Shown here: positions 24,101-36,000 of the stretch, piece after piece
How the letters are laid out: every line of letters begins with the position of its first letter
Position numbering within the stretch: position 1 is the stretch's first letter
Assembly: GCA_001910725.1 (NCBI GenBank)
Contig: MJGA01000007.1
Span: forward strand, 1,054,001-1,118,000
Reading direction: 5' to 3'
Source of the DNA: Phanerodontia chrysosporium
Lineage: Eukaryota; Basidiomycota; Agaricomycetes; Polyporales; Phanerochaetaceae
Length of the DNA stretch: 64,000 nt
Position numbers and translations under genes: made by a program
The notes under the pieces: model-generated
Database searches by the model: none
What the model was told of the DNA's origin: nothing
What the model saw: the letters and a program-made list of their open reading frames with translations, nothing else

Positions 24101-24554
24101 TGACCCGCCGCCGATACCTGCGCCCCCGTCCATCCTCTCTCCTGAAGAGAAGCAGGCGCGTGCAAATCAGCACATGCGCACGCTGAGCCTGATGGAGCGC
24201 GCGGCGGCGCGTCCAGGACAGTGGCCCGCCCCGCCGTCGCCGCTCCCGCAAGCAATCTCTTTCGGCGTGCTGGGTCAGGCACCGAAGAGAGCCGTCGACC
24301 TCCTCGGCGACGACGAGTCGTTTGGGGCCTTCGCGGAGGAGGGCATCAAGCCCCTGCCATCTGTGCCGGGCAAACTGGAGAGCATCACGGAGGCTCAAGC
24401 ACAAACGCGTATACAGACGGCTTCACCGCCGGCATGGGGTGCACTCGCGCCGCCGAGTGCTCTGCCGACAGTGCAGTCAAGCGTGCCGAGTGCGAGTCAG
24501 AAGTCCACGGGTGGACTGTCGGCGCAGGATTTGTCGTTCTTCGAGGGGTTGTAA
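21146..24554 (+). CDS. Uncharacterised Ser/Pro-rich protein with acidic-phenylalanine motifs
   Basis: I do not recognise the family. Exon 1 (21146 to about 21759) starts MDDLYNNAWGDSSAAWGSP and is acidic and Trp-containing. Exon 2 encodes a helical segment (PPELLADIISRCEAYFEEI). Exon 3, starting at 22036, gives ATMQTLVPELTLQPAPQFIK, KNMAGCVRVTKNLSLSKGSP and MSYYLAAKGSTAWEAAVKQQ. The rest is Ser/Pro-rich disorder with repeated acidic patches around Phe (NLLGDDDDEFDDFQSS, DLLGDDESFGAFAEEG, LDDLFGAFE) and the C-terminus LSFFEGL. Such DxF-type motifs resemble ligands of clathrin/AP-1 adaptor ears, so a trafficking accessory role is possible but only an inference. One base seems to be missing near 23342 (gagacgacgatg), after which the frame resumes as DDDVAQAFFETEG. 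Confidence 0.7.
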
Positions 24555-24834
24555 TGAAACGTATATTGGCATAATAGGTCGTGTAGTTGATGCATGGCGC
24601 ACAGGCATAAGTTATGGGATAGTATGGATTTTGATTTATGAGACTTCTGAGATGACAATGCATCGTGTACCTCTCGGCCACGTCGGCGGCGTTGTAGTTT
24701 GGAGCTCGGATGCCGTCAATTCGTACTAGCAATTCATTAACATATAAGCTGTTGGCCGTGCTGTCTAGTGTACACGAGATGACCGGGGTTCTAGCAACGC
24801 AGGTTGCGCTATGGATTGTACGCCTTCCCGAAGT

Positions 24835-25530
24835 CTATTCCGTATCCGTCGTTTGGACATCGTTGAAGAAGCCTTTCAGCCATTCTGCCTCTTGGACCAT
24901 CTCTTCCATTGAACGCGGCTTCCGATCCTCGTCTGCATCCATATGGAGGGGTTCGACATTTTCAGGCGGAGCGGCTTTGTGATGTAAGCCGGAAGATGGT
25001 GATGAACCTGACGCAACAGAGACCAGGTCTGACGGAAGTTGGCTTTCTGCTTGTTCTATGGCAGGGTAAACTTCATCGTTGCGGGTAGCAAACCGGTCCC
25101 CGTGCAGTTTTCTCGGGAGGAGATGGAAGTGCACATGGGGCACAGTCTGCCCTGCAGCCTTACCGTCCTGTGGGATTCGTGCCACTAGTGAGCACACCTG
25201 AAGCTGACTAGAGCAAGGTACGCACCTGGCAAGCGATCGTTAGAGCATCCGCTCCGTAGACGCGCTCAATGACCTTCCCGACAGTCTGCACGGAGGACAT
25301 CAGAGCAGCAAGCTCATGAGGCTCCAGGTCCTTTAGTCGAGGCACGACACGCCTTGGAATGACTAGCACGTCTGAGATGGCGCCTCAGCGACCGAGCGGG
25401 AGGGTAAGTCCTCGACCGAGCTCTTACGTCCGGGCACAATGGGTTTAAGATTCACGATGGCGCATGTAAGCGACGTGCGGTAGAACGCCTGGCGGGTGAC
25501 CTCTATCGTGGAGAAGAAGAGGCTGCTCAT
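24835..25530 (-). CDS. FHIT-type HIT hydrolase (diadenosine polyphosphate hydrolase)
   Basis: Predicted to split Ap3A-type dinucleotides into AMP plus a nucleotide. The start at 25530 gives MSSLFFSTIEVTRQAFYRTS, then TCAIVNLKPIVPG joins across a short intron to HVLVIPRRVVPRLKDLEPHE. The middle exon ends ERVYGADALTIACQ. The next carries DGKAAGQ and the histidine triad PHVHFHLLPR, then an insert typical of the FHIT branch (HGDRFATRNDEVYPAIEQAE). The acidic C-terminus ends DVQTTDTE, TAG at 24835-24837. All junctions keep the frame. The HVHFH triad and upstream Asn/Gln residues fit an active enzyme. Confidence 0.92.
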
Positions 25531-25594
25531 GCGTCGAGGTCGTCAAAGGTGAAGCTCAAACGGATGTAAGCCAGGGTTATAATTGACCGGCTTA

Positions 25595-25868
25595 CACAGT
25601 GTGGTAAGCACGATTTTTTATCGCATAAATCCAGAATAAAACTGATGAATAAACACTGCAATGTATTTCGGTTTTCTTTCACTTCTTGCAACAGTCAAAA
25701 ACAAGGGAAAATCGCAGGAAAACCAGCTCAGTGGCAGGCAGTGGTCGCCAAAAACCCCCTGTATTTCTTCCTCGATAAACTGGGAGAAAATTGCATAGAA
25801 TGTCATATAATTTTAACCGGATTTCATGCAGTTTTTGGGTCACAAAAACTGGGGTTACCACGCTGTGT
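25595..25868. mobile_element. Candidate MITE-like element with terminal inverted repeats and TA flanks
   Basis: ACACAGTGTGGTAA at 25594-25607 is mirrored by TTACCACGCTGTGT at 25855-25868: 13 of 14 bases pair. A weaker T-run match continues inside each end. TA dinucleotides abut both ends (25593-25594 and 25869-25870), as expected for the TA target of Tc1/mariner or pogo elements. The interior is clearly AT-richer than its surroundings and has no long frame. It lies in the gap between the HIT hydrolase start and the next gene. There is no transposase, so it would be non-autonomous. Confidence 0.55.
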
Positions 25869-25983
25869 TACGAGCCTAACAAAGGTGCTTGACGTCAGTA
25901 AGCAGAAGGTCAGGTGACGTAAGCGATATGTTTTCACGCGTCCTGGGTCTAGTGATGCTCGATACTCGACTTCCAACGCTTGA

Positions 25984-27594
25984 ATGGCTCGCCTTGATGA
26001 GCTTCCCCCGGAACTCTACACTGCCATCTTCGAGCAGTTTGAAGGCACCTTCGAGGAACGAAAGCAAACGATAGTCGCTCTTAGCCGTGCCTTACCACGG
26101 TCCCCCGTTCCGGACGATCTGCTCTTCGAACGCATCCACTTGACGAAGGACTGGCAAGCGTACCCCCTCTACCGCAGACTGAGAAAGAACCCGCATGATG
26201 CAAACCGCGTCCGCATATTCACGTACGAGTGCTGGTCTGCACATGCCGACCACGTCGTGAACTTGCTGAAGCTTTTGCTCCAGGTCGAGGAGATGACTCT
26301 ATTCTTTGGACCAGACTTCGCTCCTGAGCATCTCGAGGAGATATTTGAGGATCCGAGAGAGAAGCTGAAGATATTACAGCTCAGGTTCAGGCCCTAGTGA
26401 GTACACGATACTTTGCGGTGACTGGCGAGACGGCTAACGTCTGCTTCAGTGTCCAGAAGGCTACATATTATCAGTTCCTCAAAGGGGCGTACTTTGACTC
26501 CACCTTGGAAGCTATATCGCATTGGCCCCGTGCACAGCTTCATACGCTTTCCTTAATTCAGGATCCCCTGGATCCGAGTATCGCGCCTACCGGCAGGTTT
26601 GCCCAACCTTTGGTTTTCTTCCGACTGGACCCCATCAGCACGCTCACCGCGTCTCCATCTGTCAGTACAGTCGCGAACTTCCGCTTCCGAGTACCTGCTC
26701 GTCAAATCGCTCGTTACCTTGCACCAAACGAGCGCGCTCTCCCTTCGCGGACCTCTTGGATATCTCGACTACGACGATTAACGAGAACCAGCTCGACGTC
26801 CTACTATCCCGCCTGCACCGACTCAAGTATCTGATCATGGATGGTTGTCCTATCGTCTCTCAACGCGCGGACGCTCTGGAGGCGGAGGGTGCGGAGGAGT
26901 TACGGCAGTGGTCGTCGCTTGGGTTGACACTCGCGATTGCAAGTAGCATAACGCGCGCAAAGGCACGAGAACAACGCTTCAAGCTCTGGCTCCAGACTCA
27001 GGCCGCGCCGCCTGACTCAAAGCCCACAGCGCAGGAGGAAGCCAAGGCTCGTGCAAAGAAGGGGCGTAAAGGCCTGGCGACCGCCACCATCTCGATACGC
27101 AAGTCGCCACCGAAACAGTCTGTTCCCCTCCCGGTTGCTGGTCCCTCCGTTCTCCTTCCTGCAGACCAACCATTGCCCGAGAAGATCCAGGTCCTGCCGC
27201 CTCTCCCCACAATCATGTCTTTGGCCGTGACAGCTCCCATGGTGTCCCCAGACAAGCCTGACTTTGAGGCGAATCGCGCAAAGGTCCTGCAAGAGTTTGA
27301 GAGGGGCTGGTCGATGGGAATTCAACGAATCCTCGGTCGACGACAGATGCTCCGAAGCAGTTGGACAAGGAAGGGGGCAATTTACAAAGTTAGCCCCAAC
27401 GAACACCCGGATGTATATGACGAGCGCACTGACGACGTTATGTACGAGCTGGAGCCGGTAACTTCTTTCGACGACTTTGAGACGACCCCGCCTTCCGCCC
27501 CGGTTCTCTGCCTTGTTGGCCCGGGAAGTCGAAGGATCACCCTGAGGGATGTCCGCATCGCCTGGCATGGGAGAGGTACCAGGACGAGCTCTAA
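25984..27594 (+). CDS. F-box-like protein
   Basis: The N-terminus MARLDELPPELYTAIFEQFE resembles a fungal F-box, so it may be a substrate adaptor of an SCF ubiquitin ligase, though the F-box is divergent. Exon 1 (25984-26395) joins exon 2 at about 26450 (TYYQFLKGAYFDSTLEAISH). A leucine-rich stretch follows (ENQLDVLLSRLHRLKYLIMD), then a basic Pro-rich region and an acidic tail. Two single-base gaps are likely. Near 26741, ctctcccttcg should give LPFADLLDISTTTINEN. Near 27559, cgcatcgcc should give IRLAWERYQDEL, which sets the stop TAA at 27592-27594. Confidence 0.65.
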
Positions 27595-27973
27595 TAGACT
27601 AATCTGTTGTACAACGTGTCGTGCATCGCAGACTGGCTGGAAGACTATTATGCTTAGACTTAGATGGACCTCTACCTGCAACCTAATTGTAGCCTAACTG
27701 TGTAAGGACCAATAGACAACGCTATGCAGACCCCGTTCCTGTCTTGTACCAACCACATGAATGTAATAAGTGAACTCGTACGAGTGCGGCTATCTTCAAG
27801 AGATCTGTGTGACTGTCGATCCAACTGGTATTCGACGCCACGAGCCACAATAATCAAGACGACTAGGTGTGCAAGCTCTTCTCCTCCCGCACCAAAGCAT
27901 GATACCACTTGATTACATTTCAACTACAGATCTGCCAATACAAGGAGGGCGCAGTTGGTGTAGTAGCCCGGAT
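27595..27973. other. Convergent intergenic region, no gene seen
   Basis: This 379-bp gap lies between two converging genes. It should hold both 3' ends; no gene or hairpin stands out. Confidence 0.45.
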
Positions 27974-29240
27974 CTATCTAGCCTTCCCCAGTGTCGCACT
28001 GATGTGCTCCTGGTCGAGAGCCGTCCTCCCTCCGTCCTCACCGCTCTTCAGCAAGATGGGATCTAGGTCTCCGGTATACTGGTTCTCCCGCATCCACCTC
28101 TCCAGCGTCTGTCCGTTGGGGTTGACCTTGCGTATCCAGCCCATGTCGCGCTTGATGATGTCGTCCCGATACAAGTACCAGAATGCCGTGAAATTCTGCT
28201 TCCAGGTCGTGGACCCGTCACCGCGTTGGCGCTCTGTGGCGACTGGCTCGTCGGTGTGCTGCCAGTTCTGGAACCACTCGTCGACGGTGAGGTGCACCGC
28301 GACCGCCGGCCGCCCGGTGACCCTCTTGAAGGTGTCGACGACATCATCGAGCGTCGCCATCTCGCTCGCGATCTCGAGGTCCTTGCCCGAGACCTCCGTG
28401 CGATTGTCGAACGAGTAGCGGGCGAAAAATCCGATGTCCTTGAGCGCGACCATAGGGATATGGCCTTGCCCGGTCGGGAATGCGAAGACGTAGGTCCCGT
28501 CAGCGCGGCGCGTCAGTGGACCAAGAGTGGGCTGGATGCATTTTGTTAGCAGCGAGCAGCTCACTAGGAACTGATGCACGCACGAGCTTGAGCATGTCCA
28601 TATAAGGACCAGTGCTGATACAATTCCAAGACAGCTCGTCGTCGCTGGCGACAGATGGCTGAGCCTTGAGGAACTCGGCGACACGAGCCTTCGCGTCGTA
28701 ATGCTCCGCTCTGTACTTGGGATTATATCCCGTTTTCTGTGAGTAAGTTGTCATAAGACATGTCGATTGTCACAGAACCAGCACCTCCGCTAACACGTAC
28801 CTTGCCCACATAATCAAGGCTGCTCCAGATGTAGTGTCGGACGGTCCTGGCCTGCTTGGCAAGCTCGAAGATGCGCATGCCGACGAAGACCTCCTTCTGT
28901 TCGCCAATTGTGAAAGAGTCCGTATTGACAAATGCGCCCCAGGAACCCTGGAGCGCGGCGAGGACAGTGGGCAAGTCATCCACAGAACCTGCACAATATG
29001 TATTAGCCTACTATCATCAATGAGTGTCGTTGATATATGTGTGCCTTTGAGCAGTTCGACTCCTTTCGCAGCTAGCTCCTTGGCGCGACGGCTGTCAGGG
29101 TCGCGCGTCAGGGCACGCACGGCGTACGTGGAAGCCGCCCCGTCAGTCGAAGGACTGAGGAGCGCGTCGATGACCGCTAGGCCTTGAGCACCTGTGGCTC
29201 CAACAACGAGTATAACTTTCTTGGCGAAGGTGGTGGACAT
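27974..29240 (-). CDS. NmrA-like NAD(P)-binding protein
   Basis: An atypical short-chain-dehydrogenase-fold protein of the NmrA/HSCARG group. It may sense NAD(P) or act on an unknown substrate. The start at 29240 leads into a beta strand and the glycine motif VILVVGATGAQGLAVIDALL. Then come AVRALTRDPDSRRAKELAAK, GSVDDLPTVLAALQG, AFVNTDSFTIGEQKE and HYIWSSLDYVGK. The C-terminal half is KTGYNPKYRAEHYDAKARVA, LSWNCISTGPYMDMLKL, VFAFPTGQGHIPMVALKDIG and VDEWFQNWQHTDEP. Four exons; the first intron (29044 down to 28989) begins GC, not GT, yet its ends and phase give a perfect GSVDDLP joint. The stop is at 27974-27976. Confidence 0.9.
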
Positions 29241-29709
29241 TCTAGGAGTGTAGGAGGTTGACGTCGAGATACTTGTACGGTGAAGCGCGATGAGGAGTAT
29301 CCAACTGCACTCACCGAGCTTTTATACCTATCGAATCGGAGGCGTCGTCAGCATTGACCCCGGCCATGCTTGACATTGCTCACGCTGCCCGACCATGTGT
29401 TATTGCATTGTGGGCACCGTATCTGCGAGGGGCTCAGCTGCGTACAATGTCAACTGGCCGGATGTTATGGTGACGATACCCTCGAGATTACCTTGTAAGG
29501 CATCCCCGAGAATCGATACTCTTGAATGTTCGCTTTACGAGGAGAGCCGAGTATTGCGGATGAGTCGTCACCCGTAAGGAACGAAGCCCGTGGCTGCGGA
29601 GAATGATGCATGTTACCTGCACTGCGAAGCATGTGCCCGAAGGCCAAAACGCTCGGTATCTGTCGGGAGTGTGGTGAAGAAGATCAATTTGGGCGACGTG
29701 ACGGAGCGA
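29241..29709. other. Intergenic, no gene seen
   Basis: These 469 bp lie between the end of the Noc4 gene and the start of the NmrA-like gene (both on the minus strand). They should hold the NmrA-like promoter and the Noc4 3' flank. Confidence 0.45.
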
Positions 29710-31929
29710 TTACGAGAAAGACCAAAGGGTAGCTACGCGATCCGTCTCCACTCCTGCATCTTCCTCTTCTACCGTACGCTGAGCGGGGAACCACTGGCGC
29801 TGAGGGACGTCGATAGCTATAGCCGGTTCCTTCTTGATCCTGCGCTTCGCTTCCGTCTCGTACAGCTGCACAAAAGTCGGTAAATACACTCGTATCTGAC
29901 ATGTTCGACAAGAGCGTACCGTGCTATAGGTATGATCCAAGAAGTCTTCGAGCGAGTAATTGGGCTTCGTGAACGCCTCTTCGAAGATGCGCGCTAATGT
30001 TGATACAGCAGAGTGGTAATGCTGCCTGTGCGTGTGGAGTTCCCATAGCGAAGAATCAATTGCGTTCGTAAGTGTCGGATTCGGCTCAGAATAGTCGAAA
30101 GGGTCTGTATGGAGCGTTGTCAACTATGGCATTCACTTTACCAGCAACAACAGACGCACCCTCGACAGCTTCAAACGAATCGTCGACACGATGAATCATC
30201 GTCATGAGAGCAGGGTGCTTCTTCATGAGGTTGTATGTCAGAGGGATGATCATGACGATGGCTGCTGGCGGTGCCGAGAGCGAAAGACGAGCCAGTCGTT
30301 TCACGAACGATGCAAGCAAATTGACCGGTAGATGTCTGTTAACCCAGAGCATTAGTCGGCAACCCACGAAGGAGATGGAAGGCAAGATTCGCTTACGTCG
30401 AGCTCAAAAACAGTTCAGTCATCCTGAAGAACCGCGCACGATGCTTGAGATGCAGCACGTTGCGATCCAGGAAGGAGTATAGGCGCGTGTAAAATGCAGG
30501 GTAGTCGCTACACATTTGTTCATAAGCGACAAAATACGCAAGTAATGCAAGAAGTACCCACAGATTGTACTCCTTCATGAGAATGAACAACGCATTGAGA
30601 GCGAGGAGACCGACGGTACCGCCATAGTCAACGCATGAAGCGACCCAGTCCATGACCATGACAGCCCTCGTCAAATGTGGCATGACGCCGCGATGCATCA
30701 CGTTCAAAGCGCGAGTAGCGAGAGCTTTGCTGCTCTCTTCCGACTCAGTCGACAGCTGAGGGAGTAAGGTCAACCATGTACGCGTGAAGACCGCCCGGTG
30801 CGATGAGAGGGAGTGCAATGACTGGTGTATGCTGAGCTTATGCAGCCTTGCGCCTGCCGCTTTCGCCTCCGCCGCCGCATCCATGTTACTTCCGTCATCG
30901 TCGAAAAACTTGCGCCAATCGTCCTCTACGTTTTCGTCTTCCTCAGCGTCCGGAGACTTAGACTCCTCGTCCTCGTCTTCCTCGGCTTGGCCATTGTTTT
31001 TCGTCTTTGGTTTCGGAGGTTTGGCACCGAGTTCCTCGACCCACCATTTGTTGAGTTCGGAAGGCTCGGTGGGGAAAGTGGTGAGACGTTCAAGGAGCGA
31101 AAGAAGGTTCTCCGGGACGTGAGGATGTTCTTTTCGGGAGTACGTAGCCAACAGTCCCCTAGGTTTGGTCAACTACAAAGTAAGACGAGACGAGGCTCTA
31201 CTCACGCAGATTCCCGTAGGAAGAACCACCGAATATCATCATACTCGCTAAGCCACTGCTCCATGAATAACTCTCGGACTTCCGCGTCTAGTTTGCCATC
31301 CTCTTCAGAGTCGCCTTTGCGCTTCTTCGCATGGTGGACGGCACGAGGAGAAGGCGGACACAACAGAAGACCGCGAATAATTTGACGGAAGTGAGACATG
31401 TAAAACTGGGGCCTAGGTGTAGAGCTCGATCCAGGTGCTTTGCTGACCATAGTCGAGAGATGTTTTTGGAGAGACATCAGGATCTTTAGTGCCGATGTCT
31501 ACAGTATTTGAACAGTCAGACACCTGAACGCGTTGGTATAAACTGGTAACGCACCTTGAGAATGGACTCCTCATCTTTCAACAACCCGGTCAACAGGTCT
31601 ACGTAGCTGTGAAGCTTCTCCTGGAGCCACGCCCGGACAGCCTTGGTCTCGTCGCTCCCTGCAACAGTAAGCAACAACCCGTTGGTCGCGATGACCACAA
31701 AAACCCTATAGAGAGCATAGATGGCCTTGGAGAGTATCCCAGAGTCGGATGTGCTCCGCGCGATATCCAGAAGGTCAGCAAGTGGGTTCAGGGAGGATTT
31801 GGCGGAGACAGCGGTGATCAGCTGCTCCTCGAGCGATTTTATGGCAGATGCACTGTCAGAGGAGGTTGGCGCATCTCCGGTATACTTGCGCTTTTTGGAG
31901 GACGTTGGAAGCGACGCACGAGGGGCCAT
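29710..31929 (-). CDS. Nucleolar complex protein 4 (Noc4, CBF/Mak21 family)
   Basis: Works with Nop14 in small-subunit pre-ribosome maturation and export from the nucleolus. The start at 31929 gives MAPRASLPTSSKKRKYTGD, a basic nuclear-targeting-like N-terminus, then SLEEQLITAVSAKSSLNPLA and helical-repeat segments. The middle has an acidic insert (EEDEDEESKSPDAEEDENVE). The CBF domain contains VGLLALNALFILMKEYNL, DYPAFYTRLYSFLDRNVLHL, LPVNLLASFVKRLARLSLSA and IVMIIPLTYNLMKKHPAL. The C-terminal signature EDPFDYSEPNPTLTNAIDSS leads to LWELHTHRQHYHSAVSTLAR. Five or more introns of about 55 nt; the VEDPFDY joint needs the acceptor at about 30110. The stop TAA is at 29710-29712. Confidence 0.9.
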
Positions 31930-32128
31930 GGCGGAGGCCTTTTGAGCGAGTGCGGCAGAAAGCGAAAGGCTCAGAAATTACATGCAAGCGCCGATCCCGC
32001 CCTGATGGCGGGATTGATCGTGGGTATTGGCTACGCCTTACCAACCGATTCCCTCTAAAATCTGGCGGAAACATACAAAATAATTGTGGTGCGTCTGAGG
32101 GCATGCATGATGCTTCCTCTCTGTCTTT

Positions 32129-32245
32129 CAATACAATGGCGATGACAAGTAAGTTCTATGAGATAACTTGTCTACAACCTTTACTACGCTGCGGGACACG
32201 CATTTCCATTATTACAATACAACGACGGTAACAAGTAAGTTCTAT
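32129..32245. repeat. Imperfect direct repeat, two 31-bp copies 86 bp apart
   Basis: Copies lie at 32129-32159 and 32215-32245. Both start caatacaa and share an identical acaagtaagttctat end, with about 25 of 31 bases matching. They sit upstream of the Noc4 start in a region without a clear gene. Confidence 0.5.
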
Positions 32246-32289
32246 CATGAACTCCCATCATATGTTGTGGCCATAAGGCTATAACACGC

Positions 32290-32830
32290 TTCTCAAGAAT
32301 GAGTGTGCAATGAGCTGTCATCGGTGTAGATGAGAACGTGCATCCTGCACGGATGAGACAGTTGACATACCTGGTAATTTCCTGACCCACGCCCTCGGAA
32401 CCTCTTCGAGTGTCGGAGTCCAGGTGTGGAGGACAGGCTCGCATGTGTCCAAACCGAAGACTTCGATAGTGAACGTTTCCGCATTGACACGGTGTACGTC
32501 TCTGGTAAGAGACATCCAAGACAGCGCGCATATGTGTTGTCTCAAGCGACCGTTGCTTGACTGAACAGGGGTAGCCGCGGAGCGATAGCGAAAAGTGTCG
32601 AACGGATGAGGGCATCGTGGTAGCAACCCAGACCATGCAATTGCTAACCGTATTGCCACCCATCTGACCGCAATTCAGGGCTAGACAGGGGAGGCGTGAT
32701 TGCCAGGTCTGTCAGACAAGGCATGGCTCCGAGGTCAACGTCTCTAGACTGCAATTGACCTCCAATTCCTGCCTGTGGCACGACGAAATGGTTAGATGAC
32801 AATGCACAGGTGCGGGACATTATGCTCACC
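32290..32830 (-). pseudogene. F-box/LRR-like coding fragment, disrupted
   Basis: On the minus strand, pieces that read like one protein are spread over different frames: DLGAMPCLTDLAITPPLSSP (about 32700-32740), TTMPSSVRHFSLSLRGYPCS (about 32580-32620), and a segment containing VNAETFTIEVFGLDTCEPVL and TPTLEEVPRAW (about 32390-32490). This style is common in agaricomycete F-box/LRR genes. No start, stop or splice set joins them, and the shifts are not cured by one base each. I therefore call it a decayed fragment. Nothing else supported is visible in 31930-33090 apart from the direct repeat. Confidence 0.35.
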
Positions 32831-33093
32831 TTGTCAGAGAAGTTCAGACCGTCTGTCTCATAGCACCTGTGCTGCTCATCATTCCGTCTCTTTGTGGCAA
32901 GCTGACGGCTGTTGGGAGGAGCAGAGCTACTGCGGGCACCGTTCCATCGAGTTCGAAGTACTTGCGCGTGGCCTTCAAAAGTGACCTATGGACGGAGCAG
33001 TTAGCTCAGAAAGTAGGATTGGTAAGGACCCGGTACATACGGCGTTGAAACCGTGACTCATTGCCGGCTAGAGCGCACCAGGCATGAACGTCG

Positions 33094-36000
33094 GTGGAGG
33101 TCCCAGGTATAGCCCTTCGAGAGTTCGACAGCGCAACAGCGGCTGGAGCACGAGAAGCGGAAGCTGGGGCGGGTACGGCACTGGGCGACACGGACGTGGA
33201 GGCGTTTGGCACTCGGTCACAGCCGTCGGGCGCAGCAAATGACGATGACGACGCCTCGAAGAGGGCAAAGAGAACGAAGATAGCGCTCGACGAACACTTC
33301 GCCACGGGCGGGGACGGGAACGTCGATGAGCTCGATGGAGTACGTGCCCTTGAGTCCGGAGCATACTGCTCGGAAGTCATGCAATCCTACACGACTTTGC
33401 ACTGGTGCCCTGCTGCGTTCTGCGCGACAGGTCAATGGCCCACTTCTTACGTCGGAGATGGCGCACCTGCGTCAAGGTCAAGCCCAAGCTTGGCCGGGCC
33501 GCCAGCGCCGTGGTGCGCTACGCCTCCGAAAAGTCGGGATCCTCATCAGCCCAACATTCATCTTCGACATCTCGCACGTCCAGTGGAAAACACTGGGGAA
33601 GGCAGCATTCGCAGCGCCTGGTGTCCTCGAGAAAACGCTAGGACACTTCTCCGCTGGGGGTACCAGGAAGACTCTACGGGCCTCGCCTCATCTTTACAAG
33701 GTTTCGAGCCTCTCAACCGCGGTGGGGTCCCACAGCGCTGCACCCAAACGGGCTAATTTTGCAAAGAACGCTGCAGTAGAGATGGATCCCAGGATCTGCG
33801 AAGTCAAGCTGTCCGTCATTGAGCAGTGCTTAGGTGGGGCGGACATGACGGATGCCGACTTCAAGAGCATCAAGGGCTTCGGGAACCTAGCAGCCCCGAA
33901 TAAGTCCCGAACGCAGAGGACATCGGAGTCCAGATTTTACAAGGTGATCGTGAGTATATCATCCTAATATTCAGCACTATTACCCGCTCATATTATGCAG
34001 TGTCGTGCGGGGCAATCGATCGCAGCTTTGGCCTCAAGAAAGACCGGAAAGCCTCCCTTCGCTGTAAGAACCACGGCCTTCGTACCAGAGACGTCCGACA
34101 ACAATATCACGGTCGACATCGGCATATTTGCAGGACACGCTGCAGCTATCTCGGCATACAGCTACACTTCGTCCCGGAGGTCGCCCTACTATGCGCGCTG
34201 CGCATGGCCGTGGATGCTCAGCTGCATGGAGGTGAAGTATCCCGGAAAGCCGTCAGGCTTCTGGTTCCCTCCTGGCGATGTCGACGCATATGAGGATGGG
34301 CACCTGTTTGTCTGCAAAAGGTGATCAGAACGCAAAGGTGCTTGCCCAATTCGTTGCATACGCCACCGAGATAATGCTGCGCCAGCACCGCACGCACCTA
34401 TTCGCCTTCTACGTGTCGGGACCGTGGGTGCGCGCCTTTCGGTTTGACCGATCCGGGTGCCTTGTCTCGAAACCGTTCCATGTTGTCAAGTCTCCGAGAA
34501 TATTTCCCAACCTACTCTACCGCCTGTTCTGTGCTTCCCCCAAAGAGCAAGGGTTCGATGACACAGTCAAACTGGCTACGGACGCGGACAAGAACGAACT
34601 CAAGTCTTTCGACACGAAGCTCATGTTGCTGAAGCAACACAAGAGCTCGTTATTGAATGAGCAACACCTGTATCCTCTTTACAAGGTTCGTTCCATGTGT
34701 CCACCACTGTATAGCGTGCTGAGACAGCAGCATACAGGTTCAATGTCCGAGTGTCTCAGTAGTGCAGGACGCGTCGCCTGCAGAACCTCCCAAATCCCTC
34801 ACCTTTCTCATCGGCAAGCCTGTCGCATGTCACTATTCAGCGACGGGGCGGTGCACGCGGGGGTACATCGCTTACGACATCGTAAACAAACGGCTCGTGT
34901 TCTTTAAGGACCAATGGCGTGCACTCAGCAGGCAACGCACAGAGCTAGAGACTTACCGACACTTACATGCACACGGGGTGCAGCACATTGCGACGCCAAT
35001 TGCGGGCTGCGACATCGAGCCCCAGCGCACTATTTCTCACAGGTACATGCCGAAGCTCCCAGAACGTGTGCACACGCGCCTAGTCACGAAGGAGGTTGGC
35101 CGTCTCCTCGAGGAGTATTCTGATGCGGCGGAGCTGTTGCATGCGACCTCGTTCGCCGTTGTGGGTCTGTGTCCCCCGTTCTGTGATCTGTGGTCAGCGT
35201 CCAGTGCTAAAACATCTTGTCTTGGCATGTAGCCCACAAACAGGCATGGGAGAAGGCGGGTGTCCTTCATCACGACATCAGCATCGGGAACGTCATGATA
35301 GATAATGCCAACAAGACTGGGTTTCTCAATGATTGGGACCTGGCGAGGTTCGCGGATGATATGCTCAACACTGCGTCAGAGCCTGTTGGGATATCGGTGA
35401 GCCATGCACAATCTCTGTCATACACAGGCTGTTCTGACAAGCTACTGGTGTAGGGCACATGGCCGTTCAAGTCTGCGCTATCTCTGCGGTATCCCTTGAA
35501 GCCCCCCGAAGTTGCCGACGACATGGAGTCCTTTGTTTACCTTGTGTGGTACATGGCAGTCCGGTTCCATCGCCATGCACACTCCCCTTCAACAGACCTA
35601 CGAGATCTGACACCTGATCAGCAGCGGGTGGTCATTGCAAAGGAATGTACTGCCCTTGCACGGGCTGTCAACCAGTTTTTCTATGAGCAAGAGTTCCGCG
35701 CAGGATTCTTGATGGGGGGATACACAAAACTTGGTTTTGCACAGGCAGGCCATCCTCCATTCCCGCTCCTGGAGAATGTTGATCCACCATGTGAGGAACT
35801 GGCTATGTTCCTTTCGAAAGCATGGATTCTCTTAAAGTCACATTATTCTGCAATCGACTTCGGCACACTCAAGCAATATGACCCTCTTCACCTCGACACA
35901 CAGAAGCCCAAGTCCGATGTGCCTGCCAAAGTGGGTTCGAATATCTCGGAGCATAAGCCAAGGAACAGATACAACCTGGACCATCTACTAGGCTCGCTTT

